Assembly: GCA_019421015.1 (NCBI GenBank)
Contig: JAHZGC010000004.1
Location: forward strand, 126,367-187,829
DNA length: 61,463 nt
Source: Coriobacteriaceae bacterium
GTDB lineage: Bacteria > Actinomycetota > Coriobacteriia > Coriobacteriales > UMGS124
Reading direction: 5' to 3'
This document shows positions 33,711 through 42,593 of this stretch, piece by piece. The notes beneath the pieces were generated by a model that worked only from the letters and a program-made list of their open reading frames with translations, made no database searches and was not told where the DNA came from. Positions within the stretch are counted from its first letter, which is position 1, and every line of letters begins with the position of its first letter. Made by a program: the position numbers and the translations under genes.

Positions 33711-35126
33711 CTACTGAACGGTGGTGTAGCGCTGGTTCTTGCTGCGGGGCTTGTCGGGGAGCGACATAGAAAGCAGACCCTTCTCCACTGCGGGCATGAT
33801 GTAGTGGTTGGTCACATAGGCCACCGAGGAGAGGCCAAAGAGCTCGGCGATCTCGGCGCGGCTGCGGGGGGTGGTGCAGAAGGCGAGCATCTTTTGGGTG
33901 TCGTCGGCCATGTCGTAGACGGGCGCGGCGGGGGTGCCGGTGTAGAGCGTGACGCTGAAGTTGGTGCGGTTGCACCAGATCTCGGGCTCGGGGCAGCCGG
34001 CCTCGTCCATGGCGGCCGCCATGGCGGTGAGGCCCCCTTGGGTGCCCTGGGTGAGCCCCAACGTCGTGAGGGCTGCGGCCAAGGTGGTGTTGCGCCTGTC
34101 GCACCAGGCGCTTCCAAGTTGGTCGATGCGGGTGCCGCCGAACAGGCCGCCGGGGTTCACGACCTCGATGCTGCCCGTGCGGACCACGAGCTGCACGGGG
34201 ATGGCCTCGGTGTAGACGCTGTAGTCGCGGTGCTCCAGGGCATTGAGCACGGCCTCTCGCAGGGCTGTCTGCGGAACGGCGATGCGCTCGGTCGCGTCTT
34301 GGTCACCGGGGGCGTTCAGGGCGTAGTCCAGGGCCGCCTCGAGCATCTCGGGAACCGTGCCCTCGATGCGTTTGGTGTCGGCCAGGGTCTCGGTCACAAA
34401 GCCGTCGTCGTCGGACTCCTCCTGGATGCGGGAGGCCACGATGCACAGCTGCCCGTGGCTCGCCTGGGGATAGCGGCCAAAGAGCACGAGCTCGGCCAGG
34501 GTGGGCACCCCGTCGCGCTCAAGGCCGGTCAGGGCGAGCAGCTGGGCGTCGGTAAGAGGGGCGAGGTTGGGGCGAGAGGCGCGCAGCGTACCAAGATAGG
34601 ACGAGACAAGCTCGGCGTCCAAGGCGTCCTGGGGCATGTCGTCGAGGGGACGGGCGTCGTCGTGGACGCGTTCGGCGTCGGCCGAGAAGCTGTAGAGCTC
34701 GTAGGCGCTCATCGGTTCCACCATGTAGCCCGCGCGCTTGAACGAGCCGAGCTCCGGGCCCTTGCCGGCATAGTAGCAGGGGCGCAGGGCAGCCTCGACC
34801 GCGGGGATCTCGGCCGACACCACGCGCTTGCCGTCGACGGTCGCGACGGTAAAGACCGGGTCGACGCAGGGGCTCATCTGGGCGCACTGGTCCGCGATCG
34901 CCTGCTGGAGGTCGAGCACGGCGTACACGCCTACGGGCTCGTAGTCGGCCTGCTCGTCGACGCCAAAGACGATGACGCCGCCCTCGTCCTGGTTTGCGAA
35001 GGACGAGACGAGGTCGTATATCTCTTCCGGGGCTTCCCGGTGGGCGGGGACGCAGGCAACGGTCTGCGGGTCCGCCTGATGCGTGCGCAGGGCGAGGACC
35101 AGGTTTTCAAGCTCGGTGGACAGCAT
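33711..35126 (-). CDS. AlbA_2/Schlafen-domain putative transcriptional regulator
   Basis: 471 residues. Residues ~30-140 match the AlbA_2 (Schlafen) domain with EIYDLVSSFANQDEGGVIVFGVDE. The middle segment (~290-370) has PQTALREAVLNALEHRDYS and an INPGGLFGG-type motif (VVNPGGLFGG), typical of the HATPase_c_4 domain that follows AlbA_2. A C-terminal winged helix (SRAEIAELFGLSSVAYVTNHYI) could bind DNA. Similar proteins are scattered, often variable genes; their roles are unclear. The upstream region is unusually AT-rich. Confidence 0.8.
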   Translation of the reverse strand: MLSTELENLVLALRTHQADPQTVACVPAHREAPEEIYDLVSSFANQDEGGVIVFGVDEQADYEPVGVYAVLDLQQAIADQCAQMSPCVDPVFTVATVDGKRVVSAEIPAVEAALRPCYYAGKGPELGSFKRAGYMVEPMSAYELYSFSADAERVHDDARPLDDMPQDALDAELVSSYLGTLRASRPNLAPLTDAQLLALTGLERDGVPTLAELVLFGRYPQASHGQLCIVASRIQEESDDDGFVTETLADTKRIEGTVPEMLEAALDYALNAPGDQDATERIAVPQTALREAVLNALEHRDYSVYTEAIPVQLVVRTGSIEVVNPGGLFGGTRIDQLGSAWCDRRNTTLAAALTTLGLTQGTQGGLTAMAAAMDEAGCPEPEIWCNRTNFSVTLYTGTPAAPVYDMADDTQKMLAFCTTPRSRAEIAELFGLSSVAYVTNHYIMPAVEKGLLSMSLPDKPRSKNQRYTTVQ

Positions 35127-35682
35127 GGAAGAATCTCCTTTTCCAATCGCAGCTCGTAAATGAACGAAACGCAGCGCTCTATCTAAAACTATACCGCTTT
35201 AAAGCTATATGGTTTCTTGAAAGATAAAGACTATCCCGATTTTTTGGTTAATACTTCATATGGTTCAAGCTGTTTGCTAGATTCAAACCACGGAACTGAA
35301 CAGTGCCTCTGCACATATGTGGACTTGTCTAAACCTATCGCAAATAACTGCCTGCCATGAAAGAGTGGGCTCCCGTGTCAAAGAGGGGCAGCGTTCTTTG
35401 ACTGACTCCGGTTTATGGAGGATTCATCAAAAACTTTTATATAAATAATGAGTCAGAGACGGAGGGTTTGTGCATCGCGCAAGATATACCCTTACGGTAG
35501 AATCCAATTTGTACATATGTCATATCATAGGGACAGTTTCAAAAAAGGGTGCCGCCCGTTATGGAGGTTTCGTTCGTAACGGACAGCAAAAAATGCGGGG
35601 GGGGGGGGGCATGAAATGATATGGTACCGGAGACTCTCTTTTATGATGTTCTGCCCTTCCGCAACTTTCTAAGGTGGGAAGC
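35127..35682. other. AT-rich intergenic stretch
   Basis: 556 bp between divergent genes, clearly lower in GC than the surroundings. It holds no recognisable gene, several TATA-like runs (for example near 35436 and 35490), an inverted repeat CCGTTA/TAACGG at about 35557-35582, and a 13-base G run at 35597-35609. Confidence 0.5.
35597..35609 (+). repeat. Homopolymer G13 tract upstream of LytTR gene
   Basis: Thirteen consecutive G. A short frame starting ATG 35593 reads through it: with 13 G it ends after 8 codons; with 14 G it would run to a stop just before the ribosome site of the LytTR gene. Such runs slip easily during replication. Confidence 0.7.
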
Positions 35683-36423
35683 ATGCTCGAGGTCGTAGTA
35701 GCCGGATGTGACAAGGGGTGCGTCGAAGCCTTCGAGTCTGCCATAAAAAGGCGTCCCGACGCTGCGGAATTCACCGTCCGTCACGTGGCTGACGCTGCGG
35801 GGATCGAGGCGCTGCTTGCGCGCGGGGAGGCATTGGACATCCTGGTGATCGACGTCGAGCTGGGCGGCCCCTGCGTCGACGGCCCCCAGGGGGGTCTCCC
35901 GGGCGGTATAGACTTCGTGCTCCGGCACCTCTCGGCGAAAGGCCAGACCCAGGTCGTCTATGTGGGGGAGAACCCCTTGTGGACCACGAAGGCCTATCGA
36001 ACGCCACACGTCTACTTTCTTGTGCAGCCGTTTAACGAGGACGATCTGGACGATGCCCTCGAGAAGGCGTGCCAGAACCTGCGGGCGGCGGCTAACCGCC
36101 CCCTTGTCGTGCGCTGCGACGGAAAGATCCAGGCCGTGGCGCCCCTCAAGATCAACTTCATCGAGAGCGATCGCAGAAAACTGCACATCCACACGGCCGA
36201 CGGGGTCGTCACCACCTATGCCACCCTCGACTCCGTGGCCCACGGCCTGCCGAGCTGCTTTGTCCGCAGCCACAAGAGCTTTTTGGTGAACATGGCGTCC
36301 ATAGAGACGTTGGATGCCGACCATGTGGTCCTGCAGACGGGCGAGGCGGTTCCGGTAAGCCAGAAGCGGCGCAAGGCCACCCAGGAGGCGTTCATCGCCT
36401 TTACGAACAGGCCGATGGTATAA
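35683..36423 (+). CDS. LytTR-family regulator with degenerate receiver
   Basis: 246 residues from ATG 35683 (AAGGTGGG upstream). The N-terminal ~125 residues follow a response-regulator receiver: one acidic residue in V-A-G-C-D-K-G, an Asp in ILVIDVELGG at the phosphorylation position, but the switch Lys is replaced by Gln (YFLVQPFNEDDLDDAL). The C-terminal ~110 residues are a LytTR DNA-binding domain (INFIESDRRKLHIHTADGVV, then FVRSHKSFLVNMASI and VPVSQKRRK). No histidine kinase lies next to it. It may be phosphorylation-independent. Confidence 0.82.
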   Translation: MLEVVVAGCDKGCVEAFESAIKRRPDAAEFTVRHVADAAGIEALLARGEALDILVIDVELGGPCVDGPQGGLPGGIDFVLRHLSAKGQTQVVYVGENPLWTTKAYRTPHVYFLVQPFNEDDLDDALEKACQNLRAAANRPLVVRCDGKIQAVAPLKINFIESDRRKLHIHTADGVVTTYATLDSVAHGLPSCFVRSHKSFLVNMASIETLDADHVVLQTGEAVPVSQKRRKATQEAFIAFTNRPMV

Positions 36424-36477
36424 GGCGTTGCTGCACCGCCGGCCCCTGATTCGGAGATTGCGAGCGTTACGCCGCCG

Positions 36478-36524
36478 TAAAAAGACGTGGGGCGCAGGCG
36501 AGGACGGTCTCGCCTGCGCCCCAC
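36478..36524 (-). terminator. Terminator of the MFS-CBS gene
   Basis: A stem of about 16 bp (36487-36502 with 36509-36524) is followed on the minus strand by a T-run (A at 36480-36483 and neighbours). Confidence 0.85.
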
Positions 36525-36528
36525 GGCG

Positions 36529-38439
36529 TTACTGGGCGCTCTCTCGGCTGGCCAGGTAGCGGGCCATCGAGTAGTGCGCGATGTCTGACCGGTTGATGAC
36601 GCCCACCAGCTGGCCGTTCTCGGTCACGGGTATCTTCTTGAGGTGGTTCTCGCCCAGGATGCGGCAGACCGTGGGCAGGCTGGTGTGGATGTCGACGTCG
36701 ATGACGCGTCGCGTCGCGATCGAAAGGACGTTCAGGTCCATGAGGTGGTCGATCTGCCTGCCGAAGTCTCCGGTGTCGCTTGCGCCCGAGAGCATGATGA
36801 GCAGGACCGGGTCGGTGTAGGTGGCGTTCTTCTGGGCAAGGAAGCGCGTAACGTCGCCGTCTGAGATGAAGGCGATGGGCACCCCCTTGTCGTCGACGAT
36901 GGGTGCGGCGCTGATGCCGCGCTCCACCAGCATCCGAACGGCCTCGTAGACGGTGGCGGTGCTCGGCAGGGTGTAGACGTCGGTCTTCATGATCTGCTCA
37001 AGCGTGCTGCGGCGCGCGTTGTCGGGGTCGCTGGCCATGGCCTCAGAGGAGCTGGGGCGGTTCTTGACAAAGAGGACGGCCAGGATGAGGCCGGCCAGGC
37101 AGAGGAGGCTGGCGACGAAGAAGGCCGCGTTGATGCCGTGGATGCCGGCAAGGTCGTTGCCCAGGGAGGGTGCCTGCATGTTGGTGACGGCGGTCGAGAC
37201 CGAGACCAGCACCGCCGTGCCGAGCGAGCCTGCGACCTGGCGCAGCGTGTTGTTGACGCTGGTGCCGTGGTTCATGACCTTGTCGTCGAGGGCGTTCATG
37301 GCCCAAGTGGTGACGGGCATGTTGACGAGCGAGAGCGAGAACATGCGAACCGTGTAGAGCACCGTGATGTAGACGAGCCCGGTGGTGGGCCCGAGCACCG
37401 AGAAGCCCAGGGTGCTCACCGTGAGCACCGACAGGCCTATAAGGCAGAGCATGCGGGGGCCATGCTTGTCGAAGAGCGGGCCTGCGACAAGGCCCATGAG
37501 GCCCATGATGATGGCGCCCGGCAGGATTACCAGGCCGGAGACCAGGGCCGAGTAGCCCATGTAGGTCTGCAGGTAGATGGGCATGAGAACGCCGGAGGCG
37601 AGCAGGGCCGCCTGGACCAGCATACCGATGACGCTGCCCGTGAGGAAGCGCTTGTTGGCAAGCACGCGCACGTTGAGCATGGGGTTGGGCAGCCGCAGCT
37701 GGCGCACGAAGAACCAGACGGTCAGGGCCACGCCGCAGGCGGTGAGCACGATGTTGAGCAGGGCAAACCCGTTGGACCCGATGTCGCTGAAGCCGTAGAG
37801 CGTGAGGCCGAAGCCGGCGGACGACAGGATGACCGAGGGGACGTCGAGGGTGGCGGCGGGGTTGATGGGCTCGCTCTTTTCCAGGGCGAGCAGACCGGTG
37901 CCGATCACCACGAGGGCGCAGACGGTGATGCCGTAAAAGAGGATGTGCCAGTTGTAAAAGTCGATGACGGCGCCGGCGACGCTGGGGCCCACGGCGGGGG
38001 CAAAGGCCACGACGAGGCCAAAGATGCCCATGGCGCTTCCGCGGCGCTCCGGTGGAAAGGTCAACATGAGCACGGTCATGACCATAGGCATGAGGATACC
38101 GGCGCCGGCGGCCTGCAGGAGCCTTCCGAGAAGCAGGACCGCGAAGTTGGGTCCCCACCCGGCCATCAGGCTGCCGAGCGCGAAGGTGACCATCGACACG
38201 GTGAAGAGCCGCTTGACGGAGAAGCGGTCGGTCAAGAAGGCTGTGATGGGGATCATGATGGCGTTGACAAGGGTGAAGCCGGTGGTCAGCCACTGGGCCA
38301 CCGAGGCGTCGACGTTCATCTCGACCATGATGGCGGGCAGTGCGGGCGTGACGAGGGTCTGGTTGAGCACGGTCACAAAGGTGCCAAAGATCATGACCGC
38401 CACCGTGGCGAGCTGCTTGCGTGTGAGCGATAGTTTCAA
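36529..38439 (-). CDS. MFS drug-efflux-type transporter fused to CBS domains
   Basis: 636 residues from TTG 38439, with AGGAGG four bases upstream; an ATG at 38505 would add residues without a ribosome site. The first ~460 residues are a DHA2/EmrB-type major facilitator: NQTLVTPALPAIMVEM in helix 1, WLTTGFTLVNAIMIPITAFLTDRF, and GRLLQAAGAGILMPMVMTVL. The C-terminal ~150 residues are a pair of CBS domains (IMKTDVYTLPSTATVYEAVRML..., and SLPTVCRILGENHLKKIPVTENGQLVGVINRSDI). CBS pairs sense adenine nucleotides or ionic state, so transport may be gated by energy charge. It is an uncommon fusion. Confidence 0.88.
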   Translation of the reverse strand: MKLSLTRKQLATVAVMIFGTFVTVLNQTLVTPALPAIMVEMNVDASVAQWLTTGFTLVNAIMIPITAFLTDRFSVKRLFTVSMVTFALGSLMAGWGPNFAVLLLGRLLQAAGAGILMPMVMTVLMLTFPPERRGSAMGIFGLVVAFAPAVGPSVAGAVIDFYNWHILFYGITVCALVVIGTGLLALEKSEPINPAATLDVPSVILSSAGFGLTLYGFSDIGSNGFALLNIVLTACGVALTVWFFVRQLRLPNPMLNVRVLANKRFLTGSVIGMLVQAALLASGVLMPIYLQTYMGYSALVSGLVILPGAIIMGLMGLVAGPLFDKHGPRMLCLIGLSVLTVSTLGFSVLGPTTGLVYITVLYTVRMFSLSLVNMPVTTWAMNALDDKVMNHGTSVNNTLRQVAGSLGTAVLVSVSTAVTNMQAPSLGNDLAGIHGINAAFFVASLLCLAGLILAVLFVKNRPSSSEAMASDPDNARRSTLEQIMKTDVYTLPSTATVYEAVRMLVERGISAAPIVDDKGVPIAFISDGDVTRFLAQKNATYTDPVLLIMLSGASDTGDFGRQIDHLMDLNVLSIATRRVIDVDIHTSLPTVCRILGENHLKKIPVTENGQLVGVINRSDIAHYSMARYLASRESAQ

Positions 38440-38472
38440 GAGGCCTCCTAGCGTTTGGGTCGATCGATGGGA

Positions 38473-38500
38473 TTGGGGTGATTTATCATCTACATATAAA
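38473..38500 (+). promoter_or_regulatory. Possible promoter of the second LuxR gene
   Basis: TTGGGG (38473-38478) and TATAAA (38495-38500) with a 16-bp spacer lie 150 bp upstream of the plus-strand LuxR gene. The -35 box is weak. Confidence 0.3.
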
Positions 38501-38649
38501 CCCAAGCGGGATGCTCGATGTGGTGAAACTATTTCTCCGTATTAGAAGGGGGTTACTTTGCCGCGCCGCCTCCGGAAGAGTCGCCGAGACGCCGGGCCGA
38601 TTGGGCTACCATAAGAGGGCTGTGCCGGGAAGGGAGGCGGGGGAGCGTC

Positions 38650-40182
38650 ATGGGCGGGGATGAGACGAGGCACTTGGGAGGGGGCCTGCGGGGCTGTCGC
38701 TGGGGCGTATACCTCGCGCAGTTCTCCTGGGCGTTCCTGGGCATCGGCATGCTGCGGTTCTGGTACCAGTACAACCTGTACAACCTGCATGCCACGACCG
38801 ACTTCGGTGACCAGGTGGCCCTCACCAACATCTTGCGCGCCTTGGTCATCGGCATCTTGCTCCTGTGCGCCCGTCGCCACGAGCTGTCGCCGCGCGCCCG
38901 TTCCCTGCTCGTGTGGGGGTCGCTCGTGCTCATGACGCTCTCGAGCGCGCTGCACGCCCTCGACCTGGACGGCTCGAACGTGGGGATCGAGGTCGCGCGC
39001 TACGCGGCATGCGGCGTCGGCTTGGTATGGGGCGGCGGGATGTGGATGGACTTTTTTGCGCGCCTCTCGCCGGCGCGGGCCCTCTTTTACCTTCTGGCGG
39101 GCGTCGCGCTGTCGTGTCTCCTCTCCCTTGCCTGTGGCTATCTGCCCCCATATGCCTCGGCCCTCGTGAACCTCTTTGTGCCGGCTGTCGCCGTGCTGGC
39201 CTATTGGAGGGCGTGCCACGTCCTCGACGAGCAGGGCGAGCCGCCCCTGCCCAACCAGGTCGACCTAGCCTATGACGAGCGCTACCGCGCGGGCGTTGTG
39301 CGCCTGGTGCTCTCGTACTGCATCTTTACCTTTGTCCTGGGAATCGCGCTCGGTTTTCCCGACGGCCTGCCCCGCGAGCTCTCCCAGGTCGAGCGTACGC
39401 TCCACCAGCTTGCCCTGGTCGCCCTGTTTGCCTGGGTCGCCTGGCGCGTCCTGGTCTGCGGCCGGCGCCTGTGGTTCCCCGCCGTCTGGTGTTTCGAGAA
39501 CGTCCTGATCATCGTGGCCATCGTGCTGCTTATGAGCGAGAAGGCCGCCATCTTTGAGCTGGCGACGGCTATCATGCTGACGGCCGAGAGCGTGTTCTAC
39601 CCGCTGGCCTTCTATAGCGCTTACGACTTGGGGCGCCACATGCGCCGCACCTCGATGTTCATGCTGGGCGTCGTGTACGGGGGCTCGCTGCTCTGCATGG
39701 GAGCGGGCCGGATCGTGTCGTTTTTTGTGGCGAACCTGCCGGGAGGCGCCGCGGCCATGACCGTCGTGATGTCGGTCCTGGTCGTGGTCGAGATGGTGCT
39801 GGCCCTGCGCCTGGCCCCGACCGACCGGGGGCTGCCGCTCTTTTCTGAGGTCGCCGTGGACGTGAGGCGCATGGCGTCGCAGGCCGGTGCTCCCGGGTGC
39901 GCCGCCACTCCCACGGCAATCCCCGCGACGGGCGTCTCCCATGCCCTCGGGGCCGAGCCGCCGGTCACCGCCTCTCCCCTTGGCGTCCTCAACGACGTCG
40001 AGCGAAACATCGTCGAGCTGGTCGTTCGTGGGCGCAGCCGCTCCGCCATAGCCAGGGAGCTGGGCTATGCCGAGAACACCGTGCGCAACTATCTGCGCAA
40101 CGCCTACCGCAAACTGGGCATCCACTCCAAGCAGGAGCTGTTCGACCTGGTCGAGGGCCTTTCTCAGGACGCGTCGGAGTAG
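38650..40182 (+). CDS. Membrane LuxR-family regulator (12-TM sensor plus HTH), second copy
   Basis: 510 residues from ATG 38650 (GGGGGAG upstream). About twelve hydrophobic segments span ~20-400, then a Pro/Ala linker and the C-terminal LuxR HTH beginning LNDVERNIVELVVRGRSRSAIARELGYAENTVRNYLRNAYRKLGIHS and ending with K-Q-E-L-F-D-L. It has the same architecture as the regulator at 3978-5537 but a different sensor sequence. It is convergent with a flavoprotein reductase (40404-42281), its most likely target. Confidence 0.86.
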   Translation: MGGDETRHLGGGLRGCRWGVYLAQFSWAFLGIGMLRFWYQYNLYNLHATTDFGDQVALTNILRALVIGILLLCARRHELSPRARSLLVWGSLVLMTLSSALHALDLDGSNVGIEVARYAACGVGLVWGGGMWMDFFARLSPARALFYLLAGVALSCLLSLACGYLPPYASALVNLFVPAVAVLAYWRACHVLDEQGEPPLPNQVDLAYDERYRAGVVRLVLSYCIFTFVLGIALGFPDGLPRELSQVERTLHQLALVALFAWVAWRVLVCGRRLWFPAVWCFENVLIIVAIVLLMSEKAAIFELATAIMLTAESVFYPLAFYSAYDLGRHMRRTSMFMLGVVYGGSLLCMGAGRIVSFFVANLPGGAAAMTVVMSVLVVVEMVLALRLAPTDRGLPLFSEVAVDVRRMASQAGAPGCAATPTAIPATGVSHALGAEPPVTASPLGVLNDVERNIVELVVRGRSRSAIARELGYAENTVRNYLRNAYRKLGIHSKQELFDLVEGLSQDASE

Positions 40183-40200
40183 AAGGTTCGGATAGGCGGC

Positions 40201-40249
40201 AAAAAAGCGGCGCCCCGTCCGGGCCTGGGGCCTGGGGACGGGGCGCCGC
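40201..40249 (-). terminator. Terminator on the minus strand downstream of the second flavoprotein
   Basis: Perfect 14-bp stem (40207-40220 with 40236-40249) followed on the minus strand by six T (A at 40201-40206). Transcripts of the flavoprotein would pass through the 108-bp element before reaching it. Confidence 0.85.
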
Positions 40250-40276
40250 GACGGCAGGGCGGCGAAGGCCCTCGTG

Positions 40277-40384
40277 CTAGAGCATCTTGAATAATTCCGT
40301 GCACCGCGCATCAGCCGGGCTTATGTGCTCCGGCACACCGCGCCCTCGCACGCCTTGTGCACGAAGTTATTCATTTTGCTATAG
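40277..40384 (+). repeat. 108-bp terminal-inverted-repeat element, copy C
   Basis: Same length and ends as the copies at 20704 and 23470; 97 of 108 positions match the latter, the differences being clustered in the middle. It lies between convergent genes, 20 bp from the flavoprotein stop. Confidence 0.85.
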
Positions 40385-40403
40385 GGGACCTTTGACGTGC
40401 AGC

Positions 40404-42281
40404 CTATGCCTCGGTCGTCTCGGCGGTGTAGCCGGCGGCGGCCGCGGCGTTGGCGCCGGCGGCGCGGCCGAAGGTCATGCAGTCGGCGATGGCGTTGCCA
40501 CCCAGGCGGTTCTCGCCGTGGATGCCGCCCGTCACCTCGCCGCAGGCGAACAGGCCGGGGATGGGCTCGCCGTCGGCGTCGCAGGCCTGGGCGTTCACGT
40601 CGATGCGGATGCCGCCCATGGTGTGGTGGACCGTCGGGACCTTCTGGCAGGCGTACCAGGGGCCTTCGGTCATCTCGGCGTCGGCGGTGTTGTCGGCCGT
40701 GAAGCCGAACTCGTCCTCGGCCTCGCCGCGGACCACCGCGTTGTAGGCGTCGATGGAGGCCTGGAGCTTGGCGGCGTCCATGCCGGTCGCCTCTGCCAGC
40801 TCCTCCACGGTGTCGGCACCCACCACGTGGCCGCGGGCGATCATGTTGGCCACGGTCGCACCGTTGCCGTCGACCCAGTCGGGGTCGGGGTAGCGCAGCT
40901 TGTTCACCACTATGAAGTAGGTGGAGTCGGGCTGTGCAAAGATGGCCTTGCACAGGGTGTCGCGCTCGGCACCCTCGTTTACGAAGCGGTCGCCCGACTC
41001 GTTCACAAAGATGCGGTTGCGGCCCGAGGTGCGGATGTCTTCCATGAGGCCCGTGCCGGGGGTGCCGCAGGGATGCAGCTGGATGTCGGAGAGGTTGATG
41101 AGCTCGGCCCCGGCCTGCTCGGCGAGCTTGAGGCCCTCGCCCTGGGCGCAGGGCTGGATGTTGGTGCAGCCGATGGTTTCGTCGAGCACGACCTCCTTCC
41201 ACACGCCGTCGTTCACGCTCTGGCGGTACTCCACGTTGGCCCCGAACCCGCCGGTGGCGATGATCACGGCCTTGGCGTTGACCGTGACCTCCTGGTCGCC
41301 CTTGAAGAGGCCCTTGACGCCTACGACCGCGCCCGCGTCGTCGAGGATGAGGTCGGTGGCCTGGACGTCGTTGAGCACCAGGAGCTGGTCGGCGTGGGCT
41401 GCCTGGAAGTCCTCGAACGAGCGGATGTAGGTGTTGCCCGAAGGAGTGTAGGGGTAGTGGCTGCGCTGGCCGAGGGAGCCGGTGGCGCTGCCCACCTCGT
41501 CCTTGAAGCGCACGCCGAGGTCTTCGAGCCAGTGCACCGAGTCGAGGGCGTTGTTCACCAGGTATTCCACGAGCTCGGGGTTGCCCGTGCCGTGGCCGCC
41601 GTCGATGGTGGTCTGGTAGAAGGTGTCGATGGAGTCCTCGATGCCCTGGGGTTCCTGGCGCTCGGGGTCCACGGCGTTCAGGGCGCCTTCGGACACGTTG
41701 GTCGAACCGCCGTCGATGGAGCACTTTTCGAGGACGACCACGTTGGCGCCGGCCTGGGCCGCGGCGATGGCGGCCGCAAAGCCCGCACCGCCTGCGCCCA
41801 CGACGCAGACGTCGGTGTCGTAGACCTCGTCGGGCTCCTGCTGCGCCGTCGGGGTCGCGTCGAGCAGCACGGTGTCGCCTGCCTGCTCCGCGCAGTCGCG
41901 CACGGCGCCGAGCAGGGCGGCGCTCGAGATGGAGGCGCCCGTCAGGCCGTCGACGTTCAGGGACTGGTTCTTGACTATCTCGTCGCCGAGCCACGCCAGG
42001 GCGAGCTTGCCCACGCCGATGGTCTCGAGGTTCCCGTCGGTGTCGATGTCTGAGAGGGCGTAGTCCGTAAAGGTCACGTTGACGGTGAAGGGCGCGTTGT
42101 GCCCCATGGCGTCGGAGCTGTACGTGCCGGGGGTATAGCCCTTCCAGGTACCCTTCTCGGGGACGGTGGCGTCCTTGTCGTCAGCCATTGCGAGCGCGGG
42201 GACCGCGATGGAGGCCGCCCCTGCCAGGGCGGCGCTGGAGATGAACGACCTACGGCTGATGTCATTGTTGGTGCACTGCAT
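40404..42281 (-). CDS. Tat-exported fumarate-reductase-type flavoprotein
   Basis: 625 residues; GAGGAGGC precedes the ATG. Twin-arginine signal at residues 9-14 (S-R-R-S-F-I). FMN_bind domain at ~45-125 with D-G-L-T-G-A-S near 110 for covalent FMN. From ~150, FAD_binding_2 with VVGAGGAGFAAAIAAAQAG. Unlike the flavoprotein at 1898, this one keeps the fumarate-reductase/methacrylate-reductase active site: SHYPYTPSGNTY (~273), RNRIFVNESGDRFVNEG (~417), HHTMGG (~552) and GIHGENRLGGNA (~588), which hold the substrate carboxylates and the proton-donating Arg. It probably reduces fumarate or another enoate at the cell surface, fed by cytochrome or quinol. Convergent with the membrane LuxR gene at 38650. 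Confidence 0.92.
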   Translation of the reverse strand: MQCTNNDISRRSFISSAALAGAASIAVPALAMADDKDATVPEKGTWKGYTPGTYSSDAMGHNAPFTVNVTFTDYALSDIDTDGNLETIGVGKLALAWLGDEIVKNQSLNVDGLTGASISSAALLGAVRDCAEQAGDTVLLDATPTAQQEPDEVYDTDVCVVGAGGAGFAAAIAAAQAGANVVVLEKCSIDGGSTNVSEGALNAVDPERQEPQGIEDSIDTFYQTTIDGGHGTGNPELVEYLVNNALDSVHWLEDLGVRFKDEVGSATGSLGQRSHYPYTPSGNTYIRSFEDFQAAHADQLLVLNDVQATDLILDDAGAVVGVKGLFKGDQEVTVNAKAVIIATGGFGANVEYRQSVNDGVWKEVVLDETIGCTNIQPCAQGEGLKLAEQAGAELINLSDIQLHPCGTPGTGLMEDIRTSGRNRIFVNESGDRFVNEGAERDTLCKAIFAQPDSTYFIVVNKLRYPDPDWVDGNGATVANMIARGHVVGADTVEELAEATGMDAAKLQASIDAYNAVVRGEAEDEFGFTADNTADAEMTEGPWYACQKVPTVHHTMGGIRIDVNAQACDADGEPIPGLFACGEVTGGIHGENRLGGNAIADCMTFGRAAGANAAAAAGYTAETTEA

Positions 42282-42593
42282 ACAAGCCTCCTCATCGAGG
42301 GTTCCGGGCCCCCGCCTGCCGACGGTCCCGGTGTTTGAGTGTCAGCCCGCCGTTCCGTTTGGGCGGCGTGTGCTTGCCGTTACCGTACCCATCGAGGCGC
42401 GCGTCCCATGCCGCCAAACGGTATCCAACCGGTGCGTCCGACACGTCCAAACTGTACTTTTTTCCGAAGTACCTGATAAAATAAGGAGTTTTTTCACCTG
42501 TCAGCTTTTAGGTAATACATCCGTCAATATGGTGGTCAAACCGTTCGCCGCCTGTTTCATGCCGCGCGGCGTAGCGGGGGGAGGAGGCCCGCG
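42282..42593. promoter_or_regulatory. Divergent promoter region with a palindrome
   Basis: 312 bp between the flavoprotein and GNAT genes. GTACTT (42454-42459) and AAGTAC (42467-42472) form an inverted repeat with a 7-bp spacer within an AT-rich stretch. It is a candidate regulator site. No gene is seen. Confidence 0.4.
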
